A DNA stretch of 64,000 nucleotides, taken from positions 3,057,655-3,121,654 of the forward strand of contig NC_049990.1 in the NCBI RefSeq assembly GCF_000003815.2, written 5' to 3'. Origin of the DNA: Branchiostoma floridae. Lineage: Eukaryota; Chordata; Leptocardii; Amphioxiformes; Branchiostomatidae. Positions 32,201 to 44,200 of the stretch are shown piece by piece. Positions within the stretch are counted from its first letter, which is position 1. Every line of letters starts with the position of its first letter. A program made the position numbers and the translations under genes. The notes beneath the pieces are model-generated. The model worked only from the letters and a program-made list of their open reading frames with translations, had not been told where the DNA came from and searched no databases.

Positions 32201-35200
32201 GCCCTTACTTGTAGCAGTTGTTATTGTGAGAACAGCCCTTACTTGTAGCAGTTGTTAATGTGAGAACAGCCCTTACTTGTAGCAGTTGTTAATGTGAGAA
32301 CAGCCCTTACTTGTAGCAGTTGTTATTGTGAGAACAGCCCTTACTTGTAGCAGTTGTCAATGTTATAACCAGCCCTTACTTGTAGCAGTTGTTAATGTTA
32401 TAACCAGTCCTTACTTGTAGCAGTTGTTAATGTGAGAACAGCCCTTACTTGTAGCAGTTGTTAATGTGATAACCAGCCCTTACTTGTAGCAGTTGTTAAT
32501 GTGATAACCAGCCCTTACTTGTAGCAGTTGTTAATGTTATAACCAGCCCTTACTTGTAGCAGTTGTTATTGTGAGAACAGCCCTTACTTGTAGCAGTTGT
32601 TATTGTGAGAACAGCCCTTACTTGTAGCAGTTGTTATTGTGAGAACAGCCCTTACTTGTAGCAGTTGTTAATGTGAGAACAGCCCTTACTTGTAGCAGTT
32701 GTTAATGTGATAACCAGCCCTTACTTGTAGCAGTTGTTAATGTTATAACCAGTCCTTACTTGTAGCAGTTGTTAATGTGAGAACAGCCCTTACTTGTAGC
32801 AGTTGTTAATGTGATAACCAGCCCTTACTTGTAGCAGTTGTTATTGTGAGAACAGCCCTTACTTGTAGCAGTTGTTAATGTTATAACCAGCCCTTACTTG
32901 TAGCAGTTGTTAATGTGAGAACAGCCCTTACTTGTAGCAGTTGTTAATGTGAGAACAGCCCTTACTTGTAGCAGTTGTTAATGTGATAACCAGCCCTTAC
33001 TTGTAGCAGTTGTTAATGTTATAACCAGTCCTTACTTGTAGCAGTTGTTAATGTGAGAACAGCCCTTACTTGTAGCAGTTGTTAATGTGAGAACAGCCCT
33101 TACTTGTAGCAGTTGTTAATGTTATAACCAGCCCTTACTTGTAGCAGTTGTTAATGTGAGAACAGCCCTTACTTGTAGCAGTTGTTAATGTGAGAACAGC
33201 CCTTACTTGTAGCAGTTGTTATTGTGAGAACAGCCCTTACTTGTAGCAGTTGTTAATGTGAGAACAGCCCTTACTTGTAGCAGTTGTTAATGTTATAACC
33301 AGCCCTTACTTGTAGCAGTTGTTATTGTGAGAACAGCCCTTACTTGTAGCAGTTGTTAATGTTATAACCAGTCCTTACTTGTAGCAGTTGTTAATGTGAG
33401 AACAGCCCTTACTTGTAGCAGTTGTTGATGTTATAACCAGCCCTTACTTGTAGCAGTTGTTAATGTTATAACCAGCCCTTACTTGTAGCAGTTGTTAATG
33501 TTATAACCAGCCCTTACTTGTAGCAGTTGTTAATATGAGAACAGCCCTTACTTGTAGCAGTTGTTAATATGAGAACAGCCCTTACTTGTAGCAGTTGTTA
33601 ATGTTATAACCAGCCCTTACTTGTAGCAGTTGTTCTGGAATCTGTTGTAGGAAGCCATGGTGATGAGCCCTCCCCAGGCGGCAGACAGGGAGTAGAAGAT
33701 CTGGGTGGCAGCATCCTTCCATACCTGGGAAACGAGCACACATAGGTGAGACACTTTTAGAGCCTCGTCAAAACATGAGATACAGATGAACAAATGTAGT
33801 CACTGTTTTATTGGCATGTTTAATAGGCTGTGATGGGAAAAACTTTTTAATTTTATCATCTTGAAGATGCTAAACCTCACCTTAGCCTCATTGAGTCTAG
33901 AAAATACCCAAGATGTGAAAAAAACTTTCACTTTTTAATCATATCATCTTGAAGATGCTAGATCTCACCTTAGCCTCCTTGAGTCTAGAAAATACCCGAG
34001 ATGTGAAAAAAACTTTCACTTTTTAATCATATCATCTTGAAGATGCTAAATCTCACCTATGCCATCTTGAGTGCAGAAAAGACCTAAGATGTCTTAATTT
34101 TGTAATCTTGAAGATACTAAACCTTACCTTAGACTCCTTGAGTCTGCAAAATTCAAAAGTCGTGAAAAAAACCTTCACTTTTTACCATCTTGAAGATGCT
34201 AAACCTCACCTTGGCCTCCTTGAGTCTCTCCCACTTGGGTGTGATGAAGAAGAGCACTCCATCCAGGTGGCCGTCTTGGAGCACCCCGACGATCAGCAGG
34301 ATCACCAGCACGAAGTAGGGGAAGGTCGCCGTGAAGTAAACAACCTGAGCAAAACAAACAAACAAACAAACAAACACGTTAACGTCAGAATATGCAGACC
34401 ATAGCCACACTCTTGGAGCACCCCCACGATCAGCAGGATCACCAGCACGAAGTACGGGAAGGTCGCAGTGAAGTAAACAACCTGGGCAAAACAAACAAAC
34501 AAACATGTCAACATCAGAATATGCAGATCAGCAGGATCACCAGCACGAAGTACGGGAAGGTCGCCGTGAAGTAAACAATCTGGGCAAAACAAACAAACAA
34601 ACAAACATGTCAACGTCAGAATATGCAAACCCCGGCCATACACGATCCACAATAAAGGGGGAAGTTGCCATGAAGAAAACAACCTGGGCAAAACAAACAA
34701 ACAAACAAACATGTCAACGTCAGAATATGCAGAACCCGGCCTAACACAATCCATAATATACATAAAGGGGGAGGTCGCCATGAAGTAAACAACCTGAGCA
34801 AAACAAACAAACAAATCAACGTCAGAATATGCAGACCCCAGCATAACATGATCCATAATATACATGAAGGAGGAGGTTGCAGTGAAGTAAACAACCTGGG
34901 CAAAACAAACAAACAAACAAACAAACACATTAACGTCAGAATATGCAGACCCCGGCCATACACAATCCACAATAAAGGGGGAAGTTGCCATGAAGAAAAC
35001 AACCTGGGCAAAACAAACAAATACATCAACATCAGAATATACAGACCCAAGCCTAACACTTTCCATAATAGCACTTCTTTCTAAATTCGAGAATCAGCAA
35101 ATAAAATTGTTGTGGGCTTGAGTAGAATACAATACTTACTAACCTTCCTTTCCCCAGCCACAAAAAAAAAAAAAAAAAAATGAAAACCACCATGAAAATT

Positions 35201-38200
35201 ATAATATTTACAATAACTTTTTGCAAACTCTGAGAACCGACAAACTGAATTGGTTCGGCCTTAGAAAGATATGAAGTCTGCCAGGAGCTGGGTAATAGAC
35301 TGTCACCCTGAGCTTAGGTCAGGAAGGGTTGCCGCCCGGAAATTACCATATAAATTGGACTCGCAGGCTTTAAACGCTGCTGACTCACTGAGTGTGTCTT
35401 GGGCAGTTGCCGACGGCAACGTTCGCCAGAGCGTTGTCTGTCTAACTGTCAATCATTTAAGACAACTCCATGGAAACATAAGTGAAGTCACATATGTCTT
35501 CCTTGTATCACAACTCAGGTGACCTCAATACGACTGTCACAAGGGTCTCTAGAGTGGCTACCATTCAGTGCTAACTCAGGTGACCTGAGTACAACAGCGA
35601 TTACCCCATGTGCAGCCATAGGACTGCAGGTTTTAAGACAAGATAATTATGGACTTATTAGGACTTCAATCGTGCAATCTGTATTATTGTCACATTTTGT
35701 CTGACTCTTCCCGCATGACCTCAATAAAACACAGCCTGCAGGCCGATTTGAGTTTTCCATGAATACCTAAGGTCTTCAACGAAATCTTGTTCCCCTTGGT
35801 TGAGCGACTATAACAGTGCCTGTCCCTGGTGCTAAAAACCATATCACATCAACAAATCACCAAGGACCCTTTAAACTTTGAACATTATTAAAACACCTCT
35901 TGGCAGGCACATAAGCCTGAATTGTATGGTATGTACAATTATAGCTGATCAATCAAAACAAGTTTGCCATTAAAACATTGTTTAAAAACTACCACAAGCA
36001 ATTTTAAAAACATACCCCAAGACGTACTACTCAAAATTACAATTACAGACACGAAAGCACAACAATTACAATGACAAGTCAGGTAAACGTCAATGACAGT
36101 TTGTTGTCTCCTAAAGCTTAAGACACTTTGTATGTTCTTACGACGCCTGGTAGATGTACATAACCAAGCAAATCTTCTATAACAGTGTCTATATCTGGGT
36201 CTGTAAATTGTGTTTTATCAACAAGTCCTTGAAGACTATCTAAACTTGGTGTCTCCTACTTCTTAGAACAGTTTAGACGCTCCTAAGAAAACTGGTAGAG
36301 GTAAGTAACCAAACAAATCCTCTATAAAAGTGCCTACCCCTGGTGCTGAAAACTGTTTTATATCAATAAGTCCTTGAAGACTATTTAAACTTGGTGTCTC
36401 TGAATGCTTAAGACAATCTGGATGCTGTTAAGACACCTGATACATGTAGATGTAAGTTATCAAGCAAATCCTCTATATCAGTGTCTATCCCTGGTGCTGA
36501 AAATTTTGTTTTATCAACAAGTCCTTGAAGACTATTTAAACTTGTTGTCTCCTACTTCTTAGAACAGTTTAGACGCTCCTAAGAAGACTGGTAGAGGTAA
36601 GTAACCAAGCAAGTCCTCTATAAAAGTGCCTGTCCCTCGTGCTGAAAACTGTTTTATATCAACAAGTCCTTGAAGATTCCTTAAACTTGGTGTCTCTGAA
36701 TGCTTAAGACAATCTGGATGCTGTTAAGACACCTGATACATGTAGATGTAAGTTATCAAGCAAATCCTCTATATCAGTGTCTATCCCTGGTGCTGAAAAT
36801 GTTGTTTTATCAACAAGTCCTTGAAGATTATTTAAACTTGGTGTCTCCTACTTCTTAGAACAGTTTAGATACGCCTAAGAAAACTGGTAGAGGTAAGTAA
36901 CCAAGAAAGTCCTCTATAAAAGTGCCTGTCCCTGGTGCTGAAAACTGTGTTTTATCAACAAGTCCTTGAAGATTATTTAAACTTGATGTCTCCTACTTCT
37001 TAGAACAGTTAAGATACTCCTAAGAAAACTGGTAGAGGTAAGTAACCAAGAAAGTCCTCTATAAAAGTGCCTGTCCCTGGTGCTGAAAACTGTGTTTTAT
37101 CAACAAGTCCTTGAAGATTATTTAAACTTGATGTCTCCTACTTCTTAGAACAGTTAAGATACTCCTAAGAAAACTGGTAGAGGTAAGTAACCAAGCAAGT
37201 CCTCTATAACAGTGCCTGTCCCTGGTCCTGAAAATTGTGTTACATCAATGTACCACTGAAAGTTCCTTACCCTGGTGTTTTGCACTAAGATCTCCCTAAG
37301 AAATCAAGCGAACCCTTTACCACAGTGCTTGTTCCTGGTGCTACAACTGTTGCAATGACATTTTCAATAACACCTTCAAGCTATTGTTCCAGTCTCCTCA
37401 ATAACTTTACAAATGTTCTTAAGAAACCTGGTATATGAACGTGGCCAAGCAACATCTCTGTAACAGCACCTGTCCCTGGTGCTGAAAACCATCCTTTAAC
37501 AACACCTAAAAAAACTAATTAAACCTTAAGTTTCTCCCTCCTCAAGAAAATAAGATGCAACTGTCAATATGAATGGTGTTTTAAAATTTCCGAATCTTTG
37601 CATTTTTAATGCCGAAAGGACCCATTGTTTTAACCTCCTCAAGGAGTTTGGGTTGAAACCCAGCAGATGTAGGCACCCATGCAGAACTTCCCAGGCTGAC
37701 TTTAAGGAGGATAACGTCTCGCAAGCTGGGTTTTTGTTCAATACAATTTGCCGGCTGAGCTGGGCTGTGAGGAGACCAGGTGCTGTCCAGTCGGATCATT
37801 GGAGAACGGCTTTCTTCCATAACACGCTCTTAAGGTGGGCCGAATCAGACTTAACGTTGGTGCCTGTCACATCCCTGCTTTGTTCCATAACACGCTCTTA
37901 TGGCTGGCCAAATCAGACCCAAACATCGGTTCCTGTCACTTTCCTTCTCATCAACTTTCCTGTAATACTTAATAGTAATCATTAAAAAAATATTCTTACA
38001 GCGGGCTAAATCTGACTAAACATTGGTTCCTGTCACTTTCCTTTTTACTAAAAGGCCAATTCAATTTCCAGGTGCTTCGATACAAAGATGTTTTCTTAAT
38101 TGCAATGGACATGAAAACCTCCTTACAGAAGGCATATCAGACAAAACATCAGTTCTTGTCACATAATGACACATCTCTTTCAAAATGCTAGGCCATAACA

Positions 38201-41200
38201 GATTAATTTCTAGGTTCCCAAATATAAAAATGTAATACTTGATCGGAATCAACATGAAAGCCTCCTTACAGAAGGCCAATCAGACTAAAATATCGGTTCT
38301 TGTCACACTTCTTTAAAAACAAAAAGGTCAGGCCATAACAGTAGAATTAAGCCTATGTTTTAAGCCTGACAACTGTCCAAGGGACTAAATTTGATTCCTA
38401 CTTGCACTATACAGAATCCAGAATTGCAATATATCCTCAATGCTGCCAGTTTTGTTTGTAGGACTAGAAGAGTTGCAAATAAGTATGGTTAAGGGGGTGA
38501 AGTCTTCCTGCTATTGTAAACACCAGTCACAAAACCTGACAACTGCGATAACACAGTACGTGACGTGAACGCTCGTAACTCACTCCCCGTCCGACCATAT
38601 CGTCCCAGTAATCGATACATCATTTGTGTTTAAGGCCCCCTCGGCTGTGCCCAACAGTAATTAGCTCCCGTTCGTTACCTCGCGCGCACGGATCGCTGAC
38701 GACTCAAGGACAAACAGAACAGCGGACATGGTCGATACAAAGTTTTTTAAACCCTCTTTTCCTAAGACCATGAAAGAAAGGGATTTTGAACCAGTTTAGC
38801 TCACTGAAGTGAAGAGCTAGTCTTCCACTGGTCGTGACAGAGAAGACAGAGGCTATGTACAGTATCTACAGGTTCATTGTACCAGGGAAATTCCCCTAGC
38901 TTTTTTTGACGAGCACAATAAACATTACTAGATAGATAGAAACAATAATGCTGGACTGGAAGATCAACAGTTAAAAAAAAAACAGAACAAAGGTTCAAAC
39001 AAGGTAGCAAAGTGCCAGAAAAGTGTCTACCTTGTACACAGTTTCAGTGACCAACTATGTAGTCAAATTTTCCTTCAAAGGATTGTAGGTTTTAAGACTG
39101 CATAATAATGGATTCATTAGGATTTAAATCATGTAATCTGTACTATTGTCACATTTTGTCTGACCCTATCCTCCTCCCTCAAGACCTCAATAAAATGCAG
39201 CCTTGTTAAACAAAATCTTCCCTCCCCTTCTTATAAGACTTTAACAGTGCCTGTCCCTGGTGCTGAAAACCCTGCCACATCAACACATCACTGAGGACTG
39301 CTTAAATTTGGTGTCTCCAAAGCCTTGAGACAATCTGGATGTTCTTAAGACGATCTGGGTGCTGTTAAGATACCAGGTTGACGTAACTAAGCAACTCCTC
39401 TATCACAGTGCCTGTCCCAGGTGCTAAAAACCATGTTATATCAACACATCACAAATTTAAATTAAGGACTCTTAATTTAAATTTGGCGTCTCCAAAAGCT
39501 TAAGATAATCTGGATGTTCTTACAGCACCTGGTGGTAAACAACCAAGCACATCCTCTGTAACAGTTCCTGTCTCTGGTGCTGAAACGTGTGTAGAAGCTT
39601 GCCCTCTACTTCCATCTTGTCTCCTCGCTAAATGAAAGCTTCATTACGTCTGAGAGCCCCCTGGTCACTTTGTTAGTGTCGAATTTGTTTCCAGATCAAA
39701 GCCCGACGAAATCAATCAATCAATCAATCAATCACTTAACGATCAATATTTAAATGACCTGTAACCACTGCCCCCATTGTGAGTACGGAGCACCATTTGT
39801 TTGGAATATCTAAGTGCCTATTGGTCCATTTGACCTGTTTTCATGACGACTGGACCGTAAGATGCACTGTGGCAACTTGTGACCCACAGAAAGGTCGTGT
39901 AGCGTTTAGTGTCATCAGTCACAATGTAGCCTTATGAACAGTTACAGAGATTAAAATGTATCCAGTACAGTCTACTCCTCTGAATTTACTTGTTGAACAA
40001 TGTCAATCAAAATATTATGAAATATGATGATATGCCAATCCAAACTGACCAAAAATTCTTCAAATTACATGTGATGTTAACAGAGTCACCTCACAGGTAC
40101 CCTTACAATCCCAACTTTTTACTCTATATCTTCAAAACCTCACTGCAGAAGGGCCAACATCCCCCTTCCACACAACCCCCCAGATTGGTCACTTTGCCCT
40201 TACCGTTATGCTAAAATAAAATCCTTGCTAGAACCCTGACAACTAGGGCTGGGTATCAGTACAGCGTACCAGTACAAAACCATTTTTTCTTATTGGACCG
40301 GTCCAGAAAAACCGGACCAGATGTTGGACCGATTACAAAAATTAACAGATTATTTTACCAGGAATTCACACCTTTTGGCGCTTGCAGGTGGAAGAAAATA
40401 ACAAGAGTGAAGTAGAGTAGAGTTTATAGTAATTTCTACCAAGTTTTACATCCAATTGTACAGGTGCAGTTAGCGTTGTATGATTTTAAAACGCCAGTGT
40501 AAGTCTAATATTCCACCCAACAGATTTCTTTGTAGTTAAATGGACCATTCGTATGAGTCATACGGCATCAGGTCCAGGTTCAGGTCCGGATCTGGACCTG
40601 ATCCTCTGGACCTGGACCTGAATTTTCTGTACCGGTACCCACCCCTACTGACAATGGCTCACAACCTTTGTGTCTACAAGCTGTGCCAAGATGCCTGTGG
40701 CTAAACTGGGAACTGCGATAATTGATGGTGCCGCTGTCCAAGGGTCTGGAGCAGCTGCCATCTGATAGTGACTCAGGTGACCTCAATATGACAGCAATTG
40801 CCCCAGGTGCCCCCATAAGACTGTGGGCTCCAGGAATTGCATACACTGGGCCATACTGCTATTCTTTTCAGGAGCTGTAGTGGGTTCTTAATATGCTCTA
40901 GGCTTCATGCATGAAACAGACAGTTTATGTTTTGGTTTTGATTGTAACACATCAGTTTTTTGCAGAAAACTTCAACGTTTTGTTGGGTGAGTGACACAGC
41001 CGTGATTCAACCTCACGGCTAATCTTGATCTGGAGGCAGGGCCACCAACCACTAGACTACTACACAAACTGGTATTAAGAAACAGATGTTGTTTTTTTTT
41101 AAACTTCATTCTTGTCACAAGTGTTAACCAGCTTAGACTAACCAATAACAAACATGATAGGACACATTTTTGTACTGATGAGGGTGACAGACAGTCACTG

Positions 41201-44200
41201 AAACGTCTACGGAAGAATTAAAAGAAAGTGATGAAACGAAGAAGACTTTGTTCGATGATAGGACACATCCGTACTAGAGGAACCAGGCAGGAGACTAGAC
41301 CCTGTCAGAGTGAGAAGATGTCTGCAGAGTGACTCTGTGAATAAAGCAGTAAAAAGTGCATTTGGGAGTTGAGGCATTGATTTGGAACCCTAAGACAGGT
41401 AGAAGCACAGTCTGAGACAAGATAGGATGTGACAGTTCTCATCATCTCTCCATCACTTCATCATCATCATCTTTGGTACTGCTGAGCCCGCTGAAAAGCG
41501 GATTATTAGCAGCTGCGCAAAGTGTTAAGGGTGGTGCAAACAAAGGGTAAGATTTGGGAAAGACGTAGACATGTGCAAAAGGACGGGACAGGTGAAGTTT
41601 AGAGTTGTTATTTACACCTATTCGCATATGTACAAAGGACAGGGGACAGCTCAATGCAGCGGAGCCCGTCCCAGCTCAGCTTTGAACTGGGAGAGGGACT
41701 CCGTCTCCGCCACACAAGGCTCAAGTTCATTCCACTCTTTGATGGTACGAGGGAAGTACGAGAGCCTGTAATAGTTGTTCTTACTCGCGATGGTCTGCAG
41801 CTTATAAGCATGACTTTACCCACCTTTCCTGAGGACTTGACTCCCTTGCACAGGCTGAGGAACACAATGACCCAGGCCAGCACCAGACTCAGGGCCAGCT
41901 GCCACTTTATACCGCCTGGCTCATGGATACCCGGCGTGATCTCCAGGGCATAGTGACTGGGAAACAACAACAACGGAGGTTAGTTTGTTTGTTTGTTTGT
42001 TTTGTTGCCACTTTATACAGCCTGGCTCGTGGATACCCGGCGTGATCTCCAGGGCATAGTGACTGAGAAACAACAACAACGGAGGTTAGTTAGTTTGTTT
42101 GTTTGTTTTGCTGCCACTTTATACCGCCTGGCTCATGGATACCCGGGGTGATCTCCAGGGCATAGTGGCTGGGAAACAACAACAACGGAGGTTAGTTTGT
42201 TTGTTTGTTTTGCTGCCACTTTATACCGCCTGGTTCATGGATACCCGGGGTGATCTCTAGGGCATAGTGACTGGGAAACAACAACAACGGAGGTTAGTTT
42301 GTTTGTTTGTTTTGCTGCCACTTTATACCGCCTGGCTCATGGATACCCGGCGTGATCTCCAGGGCATAGTGACTGGGAAACAACAACAACGGAGGTTAGT
42401 TTGTTTGTTTGTTTGTTTTGCTGCCACTTTATACCGCCTGGCTCATGGATACCCGGCGTGATCTCTAGGGCATAGTGACTGGGAAACAACAACAACAGAG
42501 GTTAGTTTGTTTGTTTGTTTTGCTGCCACTTTATACCGCCTGGCTCATGGATACCCGGCGTGATCTCCAGGGCATAGTGACTGGGAAACAACAACAACAA
42601 CGGAGGTTAGTTTGTTTGTTTGTCTTGCTGCCACGTTTATACACGCCTGGCGTCAGTACGATACGTCGGCGTGATCTCTAGGGCATAGTGACTGGGAAAC
42701 AACAACAACAACAGAGGTTAGTTTGTTTGTTTGTTTTGCTGCCACTTTATACCGCCTGGCTCATGGATACCCGGCGTGATCTCTAGGGCATAGTGACTGG
42801 GAAACAACAACAACAGAGGTTAGTTTGTTTGTTTGTTTTGCTGCCACTTTATACCGCCTGGCTCATGGATACCCGGCGTGATCTCCAGGGCATAGTGACT
42901 GGGAAACAACAACAACAACAGAGGTTAGTTTGTTTGTTTGTTTTGCTGCCACTTTATACCGCCTGGCTCATGGATACCCGGCGTGATCTCTAGGGCATAG
43001 TGACTGGGAAACAACAACAACAACGGAGGTTAGTTTGTTTGTTTGTTTGTTTTGCTGCCACTTTATACCGCCTGGTTCATGGATACCCGGCGTGATCTCT
43101 AGGGCATAGTGACTGGGAAACAACAACAACAGAGGTTAGTTTGTTTGTTTGTTTTGCTGCCACTTTATACCGCCTGGCTCATGGATACCCGGCGTGATCT
43201 CCAGGGCATAGTGACTGGGAAACAACAACAACAACAGAGGTTAGTTTGTTTGTTTGTTTTGCTGCCACTTTATACCGCCTGGCTCATGGATACCCGGCGT
43301 GATCTCTAGGGCATAGTGACTGGGAAACAACAACAACAACGGAGGTTAGTTTGTTTGTTTGTTTAGCTGCCACTTTATACCGCCTGGCTCGTGGATACCC
43401 GGCGTGATCTCCAGGGCATAGTGGCTGGGGAACAACAACAACAACAGAGGTTAGTTTGTTTGTTTGTTTGTTTGTTTGTTTTGCTGCCACTTTATACCGC
43501 CTGGTTCATGGATACCCGGCGTGATCTCTAGGGCATAGTGACTGGGAAAAACAACAATGGAGGTTAGTTTGTTTGTTTTGCTGCCACTGTATACCGCCTG
43601 GCTCATGGATACCCGGCGTGATCTCCAGGGCATAGTGACTGGGAAACAACAACAACAACAGAGGTTAGTTTGTTTGTTTGTTTTGCTGCCACTTTATACC
43701 GCCTGGCTCATGGATACCCGGCGTGATCTCTAGGGCATAGTGACTGGGAAACAACAACAACGGAGGTTAGTTTGTTTGTTTGTTTGTTTTGCTGCCACTT
43801 TATACCGCCTGGCTCATGGATACCCGGCGTGATCTCTAGGGCATAGTGACTGGGAAACAACAACAACAACGGAGGTTAGTTTGTTTGTTTGTTTAGCTGC
43901 CACTTTATACCGCCTGGCTCGTGGATACCCGGCGTGATCTCCAGGGCATAGTGGCTGGGGAACAACAACAACAACAGAGGTTAGTTTGTTTGTTTGTTTG
44001 TTTGTTTGTTTTGCTGCCACTTTATACCGCCTGGTTCATGGATACCCGGCGTGATCTCTAGGGCATAGTGACTGGGAAAAACAACAATGGAGGTTAGTTT
44101 GTTTGTTTTGCTGCCACTGTATACCGCCTGGCTCATGGATACCCGGCGTGATCTCCAGGGCATAGTGACTGGGAAACAACAACAACAGAGGTTAGTTTGT

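Noticed and set aside
30715-33620. Regularly spaced ~35-bp repeats resembling a CRISPR array
   Set aside because: Repeats are contiguous with only short variant linkers, no unique spacers, and each unit is the exon 7 splice donor; this is an animal genome.
34302-35066. 254-codon open frame rich in [14 protein letters not shown] repeats
   Set aside because: It is the repeated exon 6 acceptor array read through; the intron parts are (GTTT)n and acceptor sequence. Not an independent protein.
37569-37985. 138-codon + strand frame
   Set aside because: Lies in the degenerate repeat of intron 5 and resembles no protein family known to me.
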